Assembly (NCBI GenBank): GCA_902795345.1
Contig: CADBKO010000001.1
Coordinates: forward strand, 62,001-126,000
Reading direction: 5' to 3'
Length of the DNA stretch: 64,000 nucleotides
Source: Oscillospiraceae bacterium
GTDB taxonomy: Bacteria; Bacillota; Clostridia; Oscillospirales; Oscillospiraceae
The translations under genes and the position numbers were made by a program. Of this stretch, positions 52,652 through 61,405 are shown one piece after another. Position 1 is the first letter of the stretch. Each line of letters starts with the position of its first letter. The notes under the pieces are model-generated. The model was given only the letters and a program-made list of their open reading frames with translations, did not search any database and was not told the DNA's origin.

Positions 52652-53631
52652 CTGTGATCGTAACAGGCGGCGCAGGATTTATCGGCAGCAATTTCATCTT
52701 TTATATACGGCGGAATCACCCGTTGGATCGGATCGTTTGCCTGGACAAACTGACATACGCCGGGAACGCGCAAACGCTTGCATCCATTTCGGAGGGGGAA
52801 CACTATAGATTTGCCAGATTGGATATCTGTGACCGGGATGGGGTCTTCCGGCTCTTTGAGGAGGAAAAACCGGATGCGGTAGTGAATTTCGCAGCGGAAA
52901 GCCATGTGGACCGCTCTATTGAGGACCCCGGCCTTTTCTTGCATACTAATATTCTGGGGACGGCTATCCTGATGGACGCCTGTCGCAGCTTCGGGGATAT
53001 ACGTTTCCATCAGGTCAGTACAGATGAAGTCTACGGGGATCTTCCGTTGGACAGGCCGGAGCTGCTGTTCACAGAGCTGACTCCGGTGCATGCTTCGAGT
53101 CCTTACTCCGCCAGCAAGGCCTCGGCTGATCTACTGGTTCAGGCTTACCATCGGACGTACGGACTGCCGGTGACCATCAGCCGTTGTTCCAATAACTATG
53201 GACCCTATCAGTTCCCGGAAAAGCTAATCCCACTTATGATTGTCAATGCGTTGGCTGACAAGCCTCTCCCTGTCTATGGGGAAGGAAAGAATGTGCGGGA
53301 CTGGCTTTATGTGGAGGATCACTGCCAGGCAATTGACCTGATCCTCCGGAAGGGAACGATAGGTGAAATCTATAATATTGGTGGACACAATGAACGAGCA
53401 AACATCGATATCGTCCGTCAAATCTGTCGGGAGTTGGGCAAACCAGAAAGTCTTATAACATATGTGACGGATCGGAAAGGGCACGACTTGCGCTATGCTA
53501 TTGACCCGACAAAGATCCGCAGTGAATTGGGATGGCGGCCGGAAACCGGCTTTGAAGTTGGCCTACGAAAAACAATAAACTGGTATCTGGAAAACAAGCG
53601 TTGGTGGGAGGGGCTATTACCTCATGCCTAG
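52648..53631 (+). CDS. rfbB: dTDP-glucose 4,6-dehydratase
   Basis: Forms dTDP-4-keto-6-deoxyglucose with bound NAD. The 327-residue extended SDR starts [19 protein letters not shown], and has [26 protein letters not shown], the catalytic [15 protein letters not shown] (Y-x3-K), [17 protein letters not shown] and [18 protein letters not shown]. The product feeds the WecE-like aminotransferase at 43.1 kb. It is the last gene of the glycan cluster; about 100 non-coding bases separate it from the mobile element region. Confidence 0.96.
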   Translation: MTVIVTGGAGFIGSNFIFYIRRNHPLDRIVCLDKLTYAGNAQTLASISEGEHYRFARLDICDRDGVFRLFEEEKPDAVVNFAAESHVDRSIEDPGLFLHTNILGTAILMDACRSFGDIRFHQVSTDEVYGDLPLDRPELLFTELTPVHASSPYSASKASADLLVQAYHRTYGLPVTISRCSNNYGPYQFPEKLIPLMIVNALADKPLPVYGEGKNVRDWLYVEDHCQAIDLILRKGTIGEIYNIGGHNERANIDIVRQICRELGKPESLITYVTDRKGHDLRYAIDPTKIRSELGWRPETGFEVGLRKTINWYLENKRWWEGLLPHA

Positions 53632-53727
53632 CGATAAATGAGACAGCACAGCATAGAGTGAATTCACACTGTAGGCTAAGCAAAATGCACCCGACATAGA
53701 AGCAATAAAGGGAAAGAGAGAACAAAT

Positions 53728-54147
53728 ATGATTGAGATAGATGCTATGCGGGAATTGTTAAGGCTCAGTGAAGAAGGAAATGTCGAGGCAATAGCCAGCC
53801 TTGGGAAAGACTATTATTTTGGGTGGACACGGACGCAAGACTATGAAACTGCACTAAGGTATCTGCTCACAGCAGGTGAGAAGGGCGACAGCGACTCACA
53901 ATTCCTTCTTGGATCTATGTTTTCGCTGGGTTTGGGGACAAAACAGAATTTGGATATTGCCCTGAAGTGGTTCCTGTTTGCAGCTGATCAGGGTGTTCCG
54001 GAAGCCATGTACGATGCCGCCAAATTATTGTTGTCCAAAAATGATGAGTATAGTCGCACTTGTGCAGTAGACTGGATGAGACGTTCAGCCGCTTCTGGCT
54101 ATGACTTGGCAGCGGAGTGGTTGTCTGAGTTTGATGTCGATTCCTAG
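53728..54147 (+). CDS. Sel1-repeat protein
   Basis: A 139-residue soluble protein made almost wholly of Sel1-like repeats (YETALRYLLTAGEKGDSDSQ, then LDIALKWFLFAADQGVPEAM), helical pairs that mediate protein contacts. Its AT-rich codon use matches the mobile element rather than the glycan cluster. The relaxase at 56.9 kb ends in the same kind of repeats, so this may be an element gene that partners or mimics it. No signal peptide. AAGGGAAAGAGAG precedes the ATG. Confidence 0.8.
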   Translation: MIEIDAMRELLRLSEEGNVEAIASLGKDYYFGWTRTQDYETALRYLLTAGEKGDSDSQFLLGSMFSLGLGTKQNLDIALKWFLFAADQGVPEAMYDAAKLLLSKNDEYSRTCAVDWMRRSAASGYDLAAEWLSEFDVDS

Positions 54148-54257
54148 GTTTCTGAAATTTGGAAACTATGAAACGCGTCGCTGAAGCATACGACTGAGAG
54201 CCTGAATTTCATTGCACATACGTTACGCTGGCGTCTTCTGAAAAGAGCAAATAGTAC

Positions 54258-54303
54258 TTGACAAGATGGAATGGTTGTGCTACTCTTACGCAAAACGGCG
54301 TAA
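54258..54303 (+). promoter_or_regulatory. Promoter and operator of the repressor-protease pair
   Basis: TTGACA (54258-54263), a 17-bp spacer and TACTCT (54281-54286). The palindrome TTACGC-n6-GCGTAA (54286-54303) overlaps the end of the -10 box and the start point. The same half-sites recur at 55617-55640. This is the expected place for autorepression by the XRE protein. Confidence 0.75.
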
Positions 54304-54355
54304 TTAGCGGAATCACTATACATGTCCCAGCCTGTAAAAAGTGTGGTGGATTGAG

Positions 54356-54754
54356 ATGAAGGAACGCTTCATGAGATTTGGTGAGTATATCAAATCGAAA
54401 AGAGTTGCAGATCCTCGTGAGTTGACTTTGAAGGATGTAGCCATGAGGCTTGGTATCTCGCTTAGCTTGCTCAGTGATATCGAACAAGGCCGCCGTAAGC
54501 CTTTTGACAGCAAGAAGATCGAGGAGTTTTGTACATACCTCGAACTCACAGATGAGGATCGCAGCAGAATGTATGACCTGGCGGCAAGGGAGACAGGTGA
54601 AGTCCCCTCAGATATAGATGATACCCTAATGTATACAGACATCGGAGATATGGCACGACATGCATTGCGCCTGTCCAATGCGGGAGTCATTGCAGAGGAT
54701 GACTGGAGAGAGTTCATTCGGGGAGTTGAGGAAAAGCGAGGTAAACGCGAGTGA
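54356..54754 (+). CDS. XRE-family repressor (ImmR-like)
   Basis: A 132-residue regulator with an N-terminal helix-turn-helix (LTLKDVAMRLGISLSLLSDI, then EQGRRKPFDSKKIEEF) and a helical C-terminal part. It overlaps the ImmA-type protease gene by four bases. In ICEBs1 of Bacillus the equivalent ImmR keeps excision and transfer genes off until ImmA cuts it after DNA damage or when partners are near. The ATG at 54356 is preferred to the GTG at 54341. Probable operators are at 54286-54303 and 55617-55640. Confidence 0.88.
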   Translation: MKERFMRFGEYIKSKRVADPRELTLKDVAMRLGISLSLLSDIEQGRRKPFDSKKIEEFCTYLELTDEDRSRMYDLAARETGEVPSDIDDTLMYTDIGDMARHALRLSNAGVIAEDDWREFIRGVEEKRGKRE

Positions 54755-55560
54755 TTCCTTTCCGCTGCAGCAATCGAGACAGAACACGTACCCCTGTGGT
54801 TCACAATGAGGAGATATGGGACTATGCTGAAGCCTTGGTCAGGGACTATAAACCCAGCCTTCTCACTGAGCCAACACCCATCAATGTGATTCATTTTTTG
54901 GAGAGTTATCTTGGCGCGACAGTGGAGTATCAGGATATTTATTATGCTGAGAACGAGACTCCAATAGCTGGTGCTACCGTTTTTAATGATGATTGCATTC
55001 GCGTGTTCGACCGTGAGAGTCAGTGTACTCGAATCATTGAAGTCTCAGCTGGGACCATCATCATAGATAACTCGACTGTAGAAAAGGGAAATAAAGGGTT
55101 TGAATCTTTCACTGGTTTGCATGAGGGTGGTCACTTCGCTATGCATGGGGAGGTCTATCGCCGCGATGCAAATCAGCCGGGCTTGCCTGAGACAACCTCG
55201 AACGGTACCCATGTGGTATGCTGCCGAAAGGATTTAATGTTCCAATCCTATGGACGGAAGCTAACCCCAGAGCAGAACCGGGAGCATCAGGCCAACACAT
55301 TCGCTGCGTTCATAGCGATGCCGAGAGCGACCTTTATCCCCTTCGCGGAATCCCTGATCCGGGAAGCTGGTTTTTCCAAGGGCATCTTTGTATACGATGA
55401 CAGCGAGTGGGAAAGCGACTATGCACTGGAGAAGATCTGTAAGGCGATATCCGTTGCCTTCGGAGTATCTTTTACCGCAGCTAAAATTCATCTCAAAGAA
55501 CTCGGTTTGCTAAAGAAGGCAAACCGGTATAATACTCCTCAGGCTCTGCAGGCCGTATAA
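54751..55560 (+). CDS. ImmA/IrrE-family metalloprotease
   Basis: A 269-residue zinc protease. The active site is FTGLHEGGHFAMHGEVY (HExxH form, HEGGH). The downstream QANTFAAFIAMPRATFIPF block is the conserved third-ligand region of COG2856 proteins. The C-terminal part ISVAFGVSFTAAKIHLKELG is helix-turn-helix-like. It begins at a GTG that overlaps the stop of the repressor gene. The paired order repressor then protease matches elements induced by cleavage of their repressor. Confidence 0.92.
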   Translation: MIPFRCSNRDRTRTPVVHNEEIWDYAEALVRDYKPSLLTEPTPINVIHFLESYLGATVEYQDIYYAENETPIAGATVFNDDCIRVFDRESQCTRIIEVSAGTIIIDNSTVEKGNKGFESFTGLHEGGHFAMHGEVYRRDANQPGLPETTSNGTHVVCCRKDLMFQSYGRKLTPEQNREHQANTFAAFIAMPRATFIPFAESLIREAGFSKGIFVYDDSEWESDYALEKICKAISVAFGVSFTAAKIHLKELGLLKKANRYNTPQALQAV

Positions 55561-55570
55561 AATGAAGTCT

Positions 55571-55609
55571 TGGTAGCCTACCGCAGGAACGGTAAGGCTA
55601 CCAGATTTT
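55571..55609 (+). terminator. Terminator after the ImmA-type gene
   Basis: TGGTAGCC-TACCG pairs with CGGTAAGGCTACCA with one bulged base, followed by GATTTTC. Confidence 0.75.
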
Positions 55610-55616
55610 CGGCTTC

Positions 55617-55640
55617 ATATTACGCAGATGTGCGTAATAT
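55617..55640. promoter_or_regulatory. Second operator copy, perfect 24-bp palindrome
   Basis: Half-site ATATTACGC, a six-base centre and the exact complement GCGTAATAT. The core TTACGC-n6-GCGTAA is identical to that in the repressor promoter at 54286-54303. It stands upstream of the replication-type gene at 55750, so the repressor probably controls that operon too. Confidence 0.75.
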
Positions 55641-55749
55641 GCGTATCGCTCAACTTATTGAACCATGGCAGTGCATGCCTTGGCGATGAAGAGCAGAGAA
55701 AGAGTGCTGGGACATACAATCTTTGCCAATGAAGAAAGGAGAACCGCAA

Positions 55750-56100
55750 ATGAAATACCCAAACGGATTCTATCAGATGGACAGCCGCATCTTCGAACGG
55801 GGACTCAAGCCGATTGCGTTCGTAGTCTACAACTACCTCGTCTCCTGCGCCGGAAGTCAGCGGAGCTGCTTTCCTTCGGTGCGCACCATCGCCGGGAAGT
55901 GTTCCTGTTCCGAGAGCGCCGCGAGAGATGCGGTAAAGCAGTTGGAGACACTGGGGCTCATCCGAAAAGAGTACAGCTACCGGGAAAACCGCTACGGCGT
56001 CCGCCAGCAGACCAGCAATACTTACGCCATTCTTCCCCTGCCGGACTACTACGAAAACGGTCAACCGAGGTATGCCCAGCCCGAGGAACTGCCCCTGTGA
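55750..56100 (+). CDS. Helix-turn-helix replication-type protein
   Basis: A 116-residue winged-helix protein of the kind found in the N-terminal domain of RepA-N initiators and phage replisome organisers. FYQMDSRIFERGLKPIAFVV opens the fold; CFPSVRTIAGKCSCSESAAR and VKQLETLGLIRKEYSYRENR are the recognition helix and wing. It is too short for a full initiator, so it may be a regulator or a truncated replication protein. AAGGAGAACC precedes the ATG at 55750. Confidence 0.8.
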   Translation: MKYPNGFYQMDSRIFERGLKPIAFVVYNYLVSCAGSQRSCFPSVRTIAGKCSCSESAARDAVKQLETLGLIRKEYSYRENRYGVRQQTSNTYAILPLPDYYENGQPRYAQPEELPL

Positions 56101-56439
56101 GGCCACTGTCAGCCCCGTGTGGGATTCTTCGACGAGGGCAGGAATGGTGGTGGCTCCAGAAATTCCGCCGAAGCCTGGCACAGCGGGTTCGGCGGAAAGA
56201 GGAGGAGCAACGGAGCGAGCAATCTTCGGCCCTTTTGGGCCGAAGGGAGGGATGCGGAGCCTGCTCCGACGACAAGCAGGAGAAAGCCCTGCCGCTCTTT
56301 CAGCGGCCGGGCGGCCACATCTGCCCGCAGTGCGGGCAGAACGGGGATTCCCCTTTGACGCTTTTCCGCTGCGGGGAAACCGGGATTGACGCTGATTCAC
56401 GGAAAAGCCCATAAATACGGGCATTTCCCGACGCTATTC
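56101..56439. other. Non-coding GC-rich region with nested inverted repeats (oriT candidate)
   Basis: No convincing gene here. It holds three strong palindromes: TTCCGCCGAA/TTCGGCGGAA (56163-56197), CTTCGGCCC/GGGCCGAAG (56224-56245) and CTGCCCGCA/TGCGGGCAG (56321-56339). It lies immediately upstream of the relaxosome accessory gene and the relaxase, the usual site of the transfer origin. I cannot locate a nick site. A structured RNA is the alternative. Confidence 0.45.
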
Positions 56440-56463
56440 ATGAGAAAGGACCAATTCACGCAA

Positions 56464-56865
56464 ATGGCAAACAGTAATACCAGACACACCGTTTGGCTGT
56501 CCCCGGAGGCTTGGGATCAGGTGGAGAGCCATTACCGGACAGACAACTGCACCACCAAAAACGAATACATCGAGAAGGCGATCCGCTTCTACTCCGGCTA
56601 CCTGGAGGCAGGCAGCGACGCTTACTACCTCCCTCGCGTCCTGGCCGGGATCCTGGAAGGCAAGCTCAACGCCTTCGGCAGCCGCATCGGGAGCCTGCTC
56701 TTCAAGCTGGCGGTGAACGACGGCATGCTTACTACCCTTGCCGCTGACACTATTGACATCGACGCGCCGACTCTGGACAGGCTACGGTCCCAGTGTGTCA
56801 AAGACGCCAGGCAGATCCATGGCGTCATCGACCTGCAGGATGCGGTCCAGGCACGGGAGGACTGA
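56464..56865 (+). CDS. Relaxosome accessory protein, ribbon-helix-helix-like
   Basis: A 133-residue protein whose start RHTVWLSPEAWDQVESHYR and NEYIEKAIRFYSGYLEAG resemble the CopG/MobC-type DNA-binding folds found directly before MobP relaxases. The remainder is helical without a known domain. The stop is three bases before the relaxase ATG, so the two are co-translated. The ATG at 56464 is used; an ATG at 56440 is also possible since AAGGAC lies between them. Confidence 0.82.
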   Translation: MANSNTRHTVWLSPEAWDQVESHYRTDNCTTKNEYIEKAIRFYSGYLEAGSDAYYLPRVLAGILEGKLNAFGSRIGSLLFKLAVNDGMLTTLAADTIDIDAPTLDRLRSQCVKDARQIHGVIDLQDAVQARED

Positions 56866-56868
56866 GTC

Positions 56869-58821
56869 ATGCCGAAGCTGGTTCAGAAGTGTTCGTACAT
56901 CAAGGAGGGGAAGGCCGCCGGGTATATGAAGTACATCGCTACCCGCGAGCGCGTGGAAAAGCTGAGCAGCACCGCCCCCGTCACAGAGAAGCAGCGGGAG
57001 CTGATCGCCTCTCTCCTCCGGGACTTCCCGGACACGCGGGAGCTTCATGAGTACGCAGACTACGAAGCGGCCCCTACCGTCGCCTCCGCCTCCGCCCTGA
57101 TCTCCATGGCGCTGGACATGAACGCGGAGGAAGTGCAGACGCGGGACGGCTACATGAAGTACATTGCTACCCGTCCGCGGGTGGAACGGCAGGGGGAACA
57201 CGGGCTCTTCGGCAGCGAAGACGTCGTCTCTCTGGACGCCGCCCTCAAGGAATTGGAAGCGCATCAGGGCAATGTCTGGACCTTCATCTACTCTCTCCGC
57301 CGGGAAGACGCCCAACGTCTGGGTTACGACCGGGCCACGGCCTGGCGCACGCTCCTCCGCAGTCAGCAGGTGGAGATGGCGACAGCCATGAAGATCTCAC
57401 CGGACAAGCTCCGCTGGTACGCCGCCTTCCACGACGAGGACACGCATCCGCACATCCACATGATGGTCTGGTCGGCAGACCCGAAGCAGGGGTATCTCAC
57501 AAAGGCTGGTGTCGCGGCGCTGCGTTCCCGGATGACAGGCGAGGTCTTTCGGGATGAGTTGCTCCAGCTCTACCGGCAGAAGGACATGAGCTACAAGGAA
57601 GTGACCGAGGCTGCCAGAGATGCGCTGCGGGCGTTGCGGCAGGAGATGGCCGCAGGCTTCTGCGACGATCCGGAAGTAGGTCGGCAGCTTGCGGAGCTGG
57701 CCTTCTCTCTGTCCTCCGTCTCCGGGAAGAAGCAGTACGGCTATCTCAGGAAGGAACTGAAGGAGAAGGTGGACCGGATCGTGGACACCCTGGCGGAGCT
57801 TCCCGTGGTGGCGGAGTGCTATGAAGCCTGGAACGTCTGCAAGGATGCCCAGGTGAACTACTACCGGGAGCAGGAACGGGAGCGGCTTCCCCTGTCCCGG
57901 CAGGAGGAGTTCCGAAGCATCAAGAACCTGGTGGTCCGGGAAGCAGAGCGACTGCGGCAGGGCATCCCCAGCTTCGAGGACAGGGACATGGCGGAGGAGC
58001 CGATCAACGAGGACGAGGTGTACTGTCTCACAGATGAGGATGCCCGCGCTTACTTCCAGGCGAAGACGGTGCTCTATGACGGCTATTCCTCCAGAGAGGA
58101 AAAGGCGGAGGCGGTGTCGGAGCTGGAATACCTGGCGGAGGAGGGCAGCAGTGAAGCGGCGCTCCTGCTGGGGAAGGCATGGCGGGACGGACTCTGCGCG
58201 CCGCCGTGGGAGGAAGAAGCGGAACGATGGTTCCGTGTCGCTGCCGAGGCCGGGAACAGCCAGGCGAGGTACGATCTGGGGGTCCTCCTGCTGGAGCGAG
58301 GCAAAAACGATGAAGGGATCGGCCTGCTGGTGAAAGCGGCCAACCAGGGAAACGCCTGCGCCCTGTACCGGCTGGGCAAAGAGGCCCTGACCGGTACAGC
58401 TATGCGGAAGAATGTCCCTTGGGCAGTCACTGTTCTCACGTATGCGGCGGAGGCCGGACACGCTTATGCGCAGTACACCCTGGGCAAGCTCTACCTCCAG
58501 GGCGAGGACATCCCGGAGGACAGGAAGCAGGCTGTCTACTGGCTGGGGGAAGCGGCAGCGCAGGGGCATGCACATGCGGAATATCTGCTGGCACATCTGA
58601 ACGATGAGGTCCGGCCCTCGGCGATGCTGGCGGCGACGAGGCTGCTGCATCATCTGAGCCGGGTCTTCCGGGAGGCGGAGCCGCAGGCTCCTGACGAACC
58701 CCGTCTGCGGATAGACCGGAAGCGGGCCAGGCAGCTGATGGAGAAGCGGCTCGCCATGGGCCACAAGCCGGATGACCACGAGGAACAGGTCATCGGGCAA
58801 GAGATGGCCACGCCCTGGTGA
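56869..58821 (+). CDS. MobP3-family relaxase with C-terminal Sel1 repeats
   Basis: Nicks the transfer origin and pilots the strand during mobilization. The 650-residue protein starts LVQKCSYIKEGKAAGYMKYI, and repeats the GYMKYIATR-x-RVE motif near residues 21 and 95. The metal-binding HUH-type motif is in AAFHDEDTHPHIHMMVWS (about 183-200). The region 407-583 consists of five or so Sel1 repeats (AERWFRVAAEAGNSQARYDL, AVYWLGEAAAQGHAHAEYLL), an unusual C-terminal fusion that may bind a partner or the coupling protein. Its codons are GC-rich compared with the recombinases. Confidence 0.93.
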   Translation: MPKLVQKCSYIKEGKAAGYMKYIATRERVEKLSSTAPVTEKQRELIASLLRDFPDTRELHEYADYEAAPTVASASALISMALDMNAEEVQTRDGYMKYIATRPRVERQGEHGLFGSEDVVSLDAALKELEAHQGNVWTFIYSLRREDAQRLGYDRATAWRTLLRSQQVEMATAMKISPDKLRWYAAFHDEDTHPHIHMMVWSADPKQGYLTKAGVAALRSRMTGEVFRDELLQLYRQKDMSYKEVTEAARDALRALRQEMAAGFCDDPEVGRQLAELAFSLSSVSGKKQYGYLRKELKEKVDRIVDTLAELPVVAECYEAWNVCKDAQVNYYREQERERLPLSRQEEFRSIKNLVVREAERLRQGIPSFEDRDMAEEPINEDEVYCLTDEDARAYFQAKTVLYDGYSSREEKAEAVSELEYLAEEGSSEAALLLGKAWRDGLCAPPWEEEAERWFRVAAEAGNSQARYDLGVLLLERGKNDEGIGLLVKAANQGNACALYRLGKEALTGTAMRKNVPWAVTVLTYAAEAGHAYAQYTLGKLYLQGEDIPEDRKQAVYWLGEAAAQGHAHAEYLLAHLNDEVRPSAMLAATRLLHHLSRVFREAEPQAPDEPRLRIDRKRARQLMEKRLAMGHKPDDHEEQVIGQEMATPW

Positions 58822-58870
58822 AGCCCCCGGCTTCTCCTGTTAAAGCCTAACTATATACAAAGAAAGGTTA

Positions 58871-58890
58871 AAGCCTCCCGTCGGAGGCTT
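58871..58890 (+). terminator. Hairpin after relaxase gene
   Basis: AAGCCTCC and GGAGGCTT form an 8-bp stem with a four-base loop about 50 bases past the relaxase stop. The plus strand has no T run; the minus side has TTTAACCTTT. The rest of 58822-59105 is AT-rich and shows no gene. Confidence 0.5.
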
Positions 58891-59105
58891 AGAAACCCAA
58901 AAAGAAAAACAAATCGTTTTCTCGGCGCAATGTGTCCCTCAATCTGTCGAAAACCGGTATTAATCAGTACCTGAGATGCATATAAACGCATGGAACTATT
59001 AAATAAAATGTGGAAATCGAAAGAAATACAAAATAAATTGCTAGACTTTCACTGAATTCTGTGGTATGTGTTCGTGCTAAGAAACAATACACAGGAGGTG
59101 GAAGC

Positions 59106-59885
59106 ATGAGAATCAAGGGACTGCTCAAAGACAGACAGCCGCTTATCAAGCAACTATCACAGGAAACCGGCATCATGGCTGAGTATGAGGGAGCGCCATC
59201 CTTTAAGTATAGGATCGGACCGTATACCGTCCTCCGCGACGGAAGTATAAACGTTGACGATGACCTGGCTGACAGGGGGTTATTACAACGGCTTGCTGAC
59301 CTCGAGCTGATTAGCCTTGAAAACTCTGGGAACAGACAGGTTGCCTTTGCGACGGAGGGATTCACTGGTCGAACGATGGTCAATCTTGTGAACACCCTGG
59401 CAGCCAGGGGGGAGATGATTAACAAGGCCTTAGGCGTGCCGGATGCGGTACGCATGGACATGGAATTGGTGCAATACCTGAAAGATACAAGGCCAAATTC
59501 CATGCAGGAGTTCGTAGAGGTGCTTTATCGTTGTGGCGGAGAAAAAGCGATACAAGGCCTGCAGTTAACCCCAGGTCAGCTTACATTCACTAACTTTCCG
59601 TACACGGAAGCGAGCTATACACTGGCAAAGCATATCGTAAACGCAGCGGTCACAAAGCAGTGGAAGAAAGCGTCGGCACCGGCAGACTCGAATGAGAAGT
59701 ATAGCTTCCGGGTGTGGCTCAATTCTATCGGGATGATCGGGCCAGAGTTCAGCAAAGTAAGAGCGGAACTGTTAAAGAACCTCACTGGGGATGCCGCCCA
59801 CCGAACCCAGGAACAGCAACAAGCCTTTTACAAAAAACTCCGAAAGAAACGAAGCAAACCGGAGCCGGACTTTATCTTACTGTGA
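59106..59885 (+). CDS. Uncharacterised protein preceding the recombinases
   Basis: A 259-residue soluble protein starting MRIKGLLKDRQPLIKQLSQE. GAPSFKYRIGPYTVLRDGSI and FATEGFTGRTMVNLVNTLAA are the best-defined blocks. It resembles a family annotated in some clostridial genomes only as virulence-related and found just before tandem serine recombinases. No catalytic motif is visible. AGGAGGTGG precedes the ATG, and the recombinase starts 11 bases after its stop, suggesting one operon and perhaps a directionality or target-site role. Confidence 0.8.
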   Translation: MRIKGLLKDRQPLIKQLSQETGIMAEYEGAPSFKYRIGPYTVLRDGSINVDDDLADRGLLQRLADLELISLENSGNRQVAFATEGFTGRTMVNLVNTLAARGEMINKALGVPDAVRMDMELVQYLKDTRPNSMQEFVEVLYRCGGEKAIQGLQLTPGQLTFTNFPYTEASYTLAKHIVNAAVTKQWKKASAPADSNEKYSFRVWLNSIGMIGPEFSKVRAELLKNLTGDAAHRTQEQQQAFYKKLRKKRSKPEPDFILL

Positions 59886-59896
59886 GGGAGATACTT

Positions 59897-61405
59897 ATGG
59901 ATAGGAACGTGACCGTTATCCCGCAGCGAGAGCGGTCGGATAATGTAAGAATACTTGCAGCGGTTTACTGCAGAGTGTCAACAAAAACCGAACGGCAGAG
60001 CGATTCCCTGGAAAACCAGATTGCTCATTATACTGAGGCGGTGAAAAACGACCCTCGATATGAGCTGGTTGAAATCTACTACGATTATGGGATTTCCGGT
60101 TATAAGAATGCCAGACCGGGATTCCAGCGAATGATGGAGGATGCAGAGAAGGGTAGATTCCAGCAGATCATAACAAAGGCCATCACACGCTTTGCCCGCA
60201 ATACCCACACGGTTCTGGAATCTACGCGCCGGTTGAAGGAACTGGGTATCGGGGTATACTTCGAGCTTCAGGGTATAGACACTATGTCGCAAGAAGGGGA
60301 ACTGCTCATGACGCTGTTTGCCGCCTTTGGCCAAGCGGAAAGTGAAGGAGCTCGGGAACACACCTTGATGGCCCTCAAACGGAAGTATGAAGAAGGAAAG
60401 CCCCCGCGGCAATTACAAAGGTCGATGGGTTACAAAAAGGGCGAGGATGGCGAATTCTACCCGAACGAATATGCACCGCTGGTTATGGAAATGTTTGAGA
60501 TGGCGGCAGATGGCTACACGGCAGCTCAAATAACCAATTACTTAAACAGCGAGGGTATTACAAATCATAATGGGAAGCCATTCCACCGGGCAAGCGTAAC
60601 ACGTATTATTCGGAACCCGGCCTACAAAGGAGATTTCATCGCACAGCAATACTATGTAGATGAGAATCGAAAGCTGATCCGAAATAACGGAGAAAAACCC
60701 ATCATCTATATTCAGAACGACCATATCCCAATCGTAACAAAAAAGCTATGGGACTTGGCTCAGACAACATTGGATACTGCAACCCATAAGGTTGATTCGA
60801 CGATAAGCCAACCACTCGAACTAACGGATGAGAATTACCCATATAGAAATCAACTATTCTGTGCAGAGTGTGGGCATAGGCTTTCCCGTTCGATTCGCGC
60901 TGGAAGGGTTCTATGGGAGTGCAACGGTAAAACGCGTTTCACCCACAAGTTCTGTTCGGGAGTTAGTGTGACCGATGATGAGGTCCGTAAATGGCTGCCA
61001 TTTGACTGCCCGCAATATGTGTCCGCTGTGGTTGTGAAGGGAAAAGTCAAAGAGCATAATCACATCCCGGAGCCGGAATGGAAGAAGGATCACAAAAAGA
61101 AAACGCACAGCACAGCAGTACCTGAACTTAATGAGGAGAACTACCCATACCTGAATAGAATCTTCTGCAAATACTGCGGATCCCGACTACGGCGGATTAT
61201 TACGAATGCGGGAAAAGTGGTATGGATATGCAACGATTCCAGTCGGCACGGGAAAGGCTTCTGCAAAGGAATCCGAATCCCCGATGAGAAGTTGAATGCC
61301 CTGCGCGACGTTGAGTTCGACGTGTTCATTGGAAAGGAGAAGGTGCATGGAAAGGACTGTTACGGTTATTCCCGCCAGCCAGATCAAGAGCGTAGTAGCA
61401 GCTAG
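59897..61405 (+). CDS. Large serine recombinase 1
   Basis: A 502-residue site-specific recombinase. The catalytic serine is in AAVYCRVSTKTERQSDSLEN. DYGISGYKNARPGFQRMMED and TKAITRFARNTHTVLEST complete the resolvase domain (to about 150). A recombinase domain and two separate cysteine-pair zinc ribbons follow (FCAECGHRL with C-x-n-C; FCKYCGSRL with C-x-n-C), a double-ribbon tail longer than in many relatives. It overlaps the next recombinase by 59 bases. With its neighbour it probably integrates and excises the element. Confidence 0.93.
   Translation: MDRNVTVIPQRERSDNVRILAAVYCRVSTKTERQSDSLENQIAHYTEAVKNDPRYELVEIYYDYGISGYKNARPGFQRMMEDAEKGRFQQIITKAITRFARNTHTVLESTRRLKELGIGVYFELQGIDTMSQEGELLMTLFAAFGQAESEGAREHTLMALKRKYEEGKPPRQLQRSMGYKKGEDGEFYPNEYAPLVMEMFEMAADGYTAAQITNYLNSEGITNHNGKPFHRASVTRIIRNPAYKGDFIAQQYYVDENRKLIRNNGEKPIIYIQNDHIPIVTKKLWDLAQTTLDTATHKVDSTISQPLELTDENYPYRNQLFCAECGHRLSRSIRAGRVLWECNGKTRFTHKFCSGVSVTDDEVRKWLPFDCPQYVSAVVVKGKVKEHNHIPEPEWKKDHKKKTHSTAVPELNEENYPYLNRIFCKYCGSRLRRIITNAGKVVWICNDSSRHGKGFCKGIRIPDEKLNALRDVEFDVFIGKEKVHGKDCYGYSRQPDQERSSS

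Noticed and set aside
55665..56414. A 249-codon frame and several overlapping frames across 56100-56440
   Set aside because: They overlap the HTH gene in another frame, lack ribosome sites and are interrupted by strong palindromes; the region is better read as non-coding.
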